A DNA stretch of 64,000 bases. Source: Seriola aureovittata (lineage: Eukaryota > Chordata > Actinopteri > Carangiformes > Carangidae). This document shows, piece after piece, positions 63,161 to 64,000 of this stretch. The position numbers and the translations under genes are program-made. The stretch's first letter is position 1. Every line of letters starts with the position of its first letter. Below the pieces are notes generated by a model, which saw nothing but the letters and a program-made list of their open reading frames with translations, did not search any database and was not told where the DNA came from. Location: positions 6,260,001 to 6,324,000 of the forward strand of contig NC_079368.1 of the NCBI RefSeq assembly GCF_021018895.1, in the 5' to 3' direction.

Positions 63161-64000
63161 ACTTAATCATATATTTCTAGAACATTGGTAGTAAAACTCT
63201 GGTATTTCATTGACAGCATTTTCAAATTCTTCCAAAGTTCCAATATGATGCCTAATTTCTGTATCAATATCAATAGTGCGTTTTTCAATACCTTTGCTTG
63301 TGGAATACAAACATGTCTTTCAGCCTCATATAAAGTGAAGTAATAACTAGCACCAGTCTCTAGGTTGCACATACCAGCATTTATAAAATATCTTTTAATT
63401 GAGCTTAACTTTTAAAACCAGTTGAGAAGTCAAGAGAGACAATGAAAGAGAGCTAATAATCCGTAAGGGATGGTTTCTATGAATAGCACCGTGTTTCCTT
63501 TTGTCAGCTATTACAGGTGTACATGAGGACAACATTTCCCACTCACTCCTACGCAACCACAGTGAGGAGAAATTAGATCTGTAGGTCTGAGACGGAACAC
63601 AGTGGGAGGGAGGCGGCGGTTACTGCGGCTGAGACAACAGAACCTGTCAGATCCCCACCTGGTCACGCATACCGTCGTGATCAGAGTCACCTTCCTTCCT
63701 GATACACACATACACGACACGCTCAGTCTTAGCCTGACCCCTGTGCAGTGACTAACAGGATTTCACTGCAGAGTCATGCCAGCAATCATTACATGGCTCT
63801 TACACAATTAATCCTCCAGCAAAGATCGCCTGGCTAACCTTGGGTCGTCCAATTTTCCATCAGGCCCTTCTGTTTCTACCACCTGCCCTCTCGGCGGCTC
63901 TGCACAGCGAAGAATCACATGATGAAGCTCAGCAGAGAGCGAGGAAGCGTGTGAGAGCGTAGTGCACTTGGGTTGCCCGTAAAAAAAAAAAAAAACAACA

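Larger units (their letters stand above)
56655..64000 (-). other. arvcf: arvcf upstream intron (incomplete)
   Basis: This is the intron preceding the exon at 56496-56654, open at the right edge. I searched the minus strand for the expected N-terminal coiled-coil exon (SAASILASVKEQE-like) and found nothing matching. The stretch holds repeats at about 57430-57800, 62620-62995 and 63013-63160, a short AGTC repeat at 57899-57926, an AT-repeat patch at about 58544-58570 and a TG run at 60545-60572. Overlapping minus-strand frames of 149 and 157 codons at 58677-59191 lack any recognisable domain. Confidence 0.75.

Noticed and set aside
1..64000. CRISPR arrays, prophage, operons, rRNA or tRNA genes, and viral genes
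   Set aside because: None is visible. The direct repeats are microsatellites or dispersed elements, and the gene structure is that of a vertebrate.

Overview
This window is intron-rich vertebrate genomic DNA, almost certainly from a teleost and probably a spiny-rayed (percomorph) fish. Evidence: coding blocks bounded by GT-AG splice sites and separated by kilobases of non-coding DNA, dense (CA)n and (GA)n microsatellites, and fragments of short interspersed repeats that I recognise as common in fish genomes. There is no bacterial gene organisation, no rRNA or tRNA gene, and no CRISPR array. The species cannot be named from the sequence.

One gene explains all coding sequence I can support: arvcf, the p120/delta-catenin family armadillo protein of cadherin junctions, on the minus strand. 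Its transcript reads from high to low coordinates. Eight constitutive-looking or known-type exons are present: 56654-56496, 50594-49954, 43853-43348, 31856-31673, 23149-23032, 22921-22750, an 18-nt microexon at 20654-20637, and 18380-18309. They join in a consistent frame to give 1,870 nt (about 623 codons), roughly residues 70 to 640 of a ~960-residue protein. The first coding exon(s), with the N-terminal coiled coil, lie beyond position 64000. The exons for the later armadillo repeats and the C-terminal PDZ ligand lie beyond position 1, so the flanking introns are at least 7.3 kb and 18.3 kb long. The a/b teleost paralogue cannot be assigned.

Layout: 64000-56655 upstream intron with a SINE copy and two repeats; 56654-49954 N-terminal regulatory region exons with an additional exon-like block at 53486-53343; 49953-43349 intron then the start of the armadillo domain; 43347-22750 armadillo repeats 3 to 5; 22749-18309 the variable basic loop between repeats 5 and 6, including the microexon; 18308-1 a large downstream intron with only repeats and microsatellites.

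The most interesting items are: (1) the exon-like block at 53343-53486, whose first codons copy the start of the neighbouring exon with mostly synonymous differences, and which could be a cassette exon or an alternative last exon with its own stop and AATAAA; (2) the 18-nt microexon with a UGC-repeat, CA-repeat and CU-rich context typical of regulated neural microexons; (3) a (TG)n-pyrimidine 3' splice site before the 118-nt exon, resembling CFTR exon 9; (4) several repeat families seen twice in the window, including one of about 350 bp that I cannot name.
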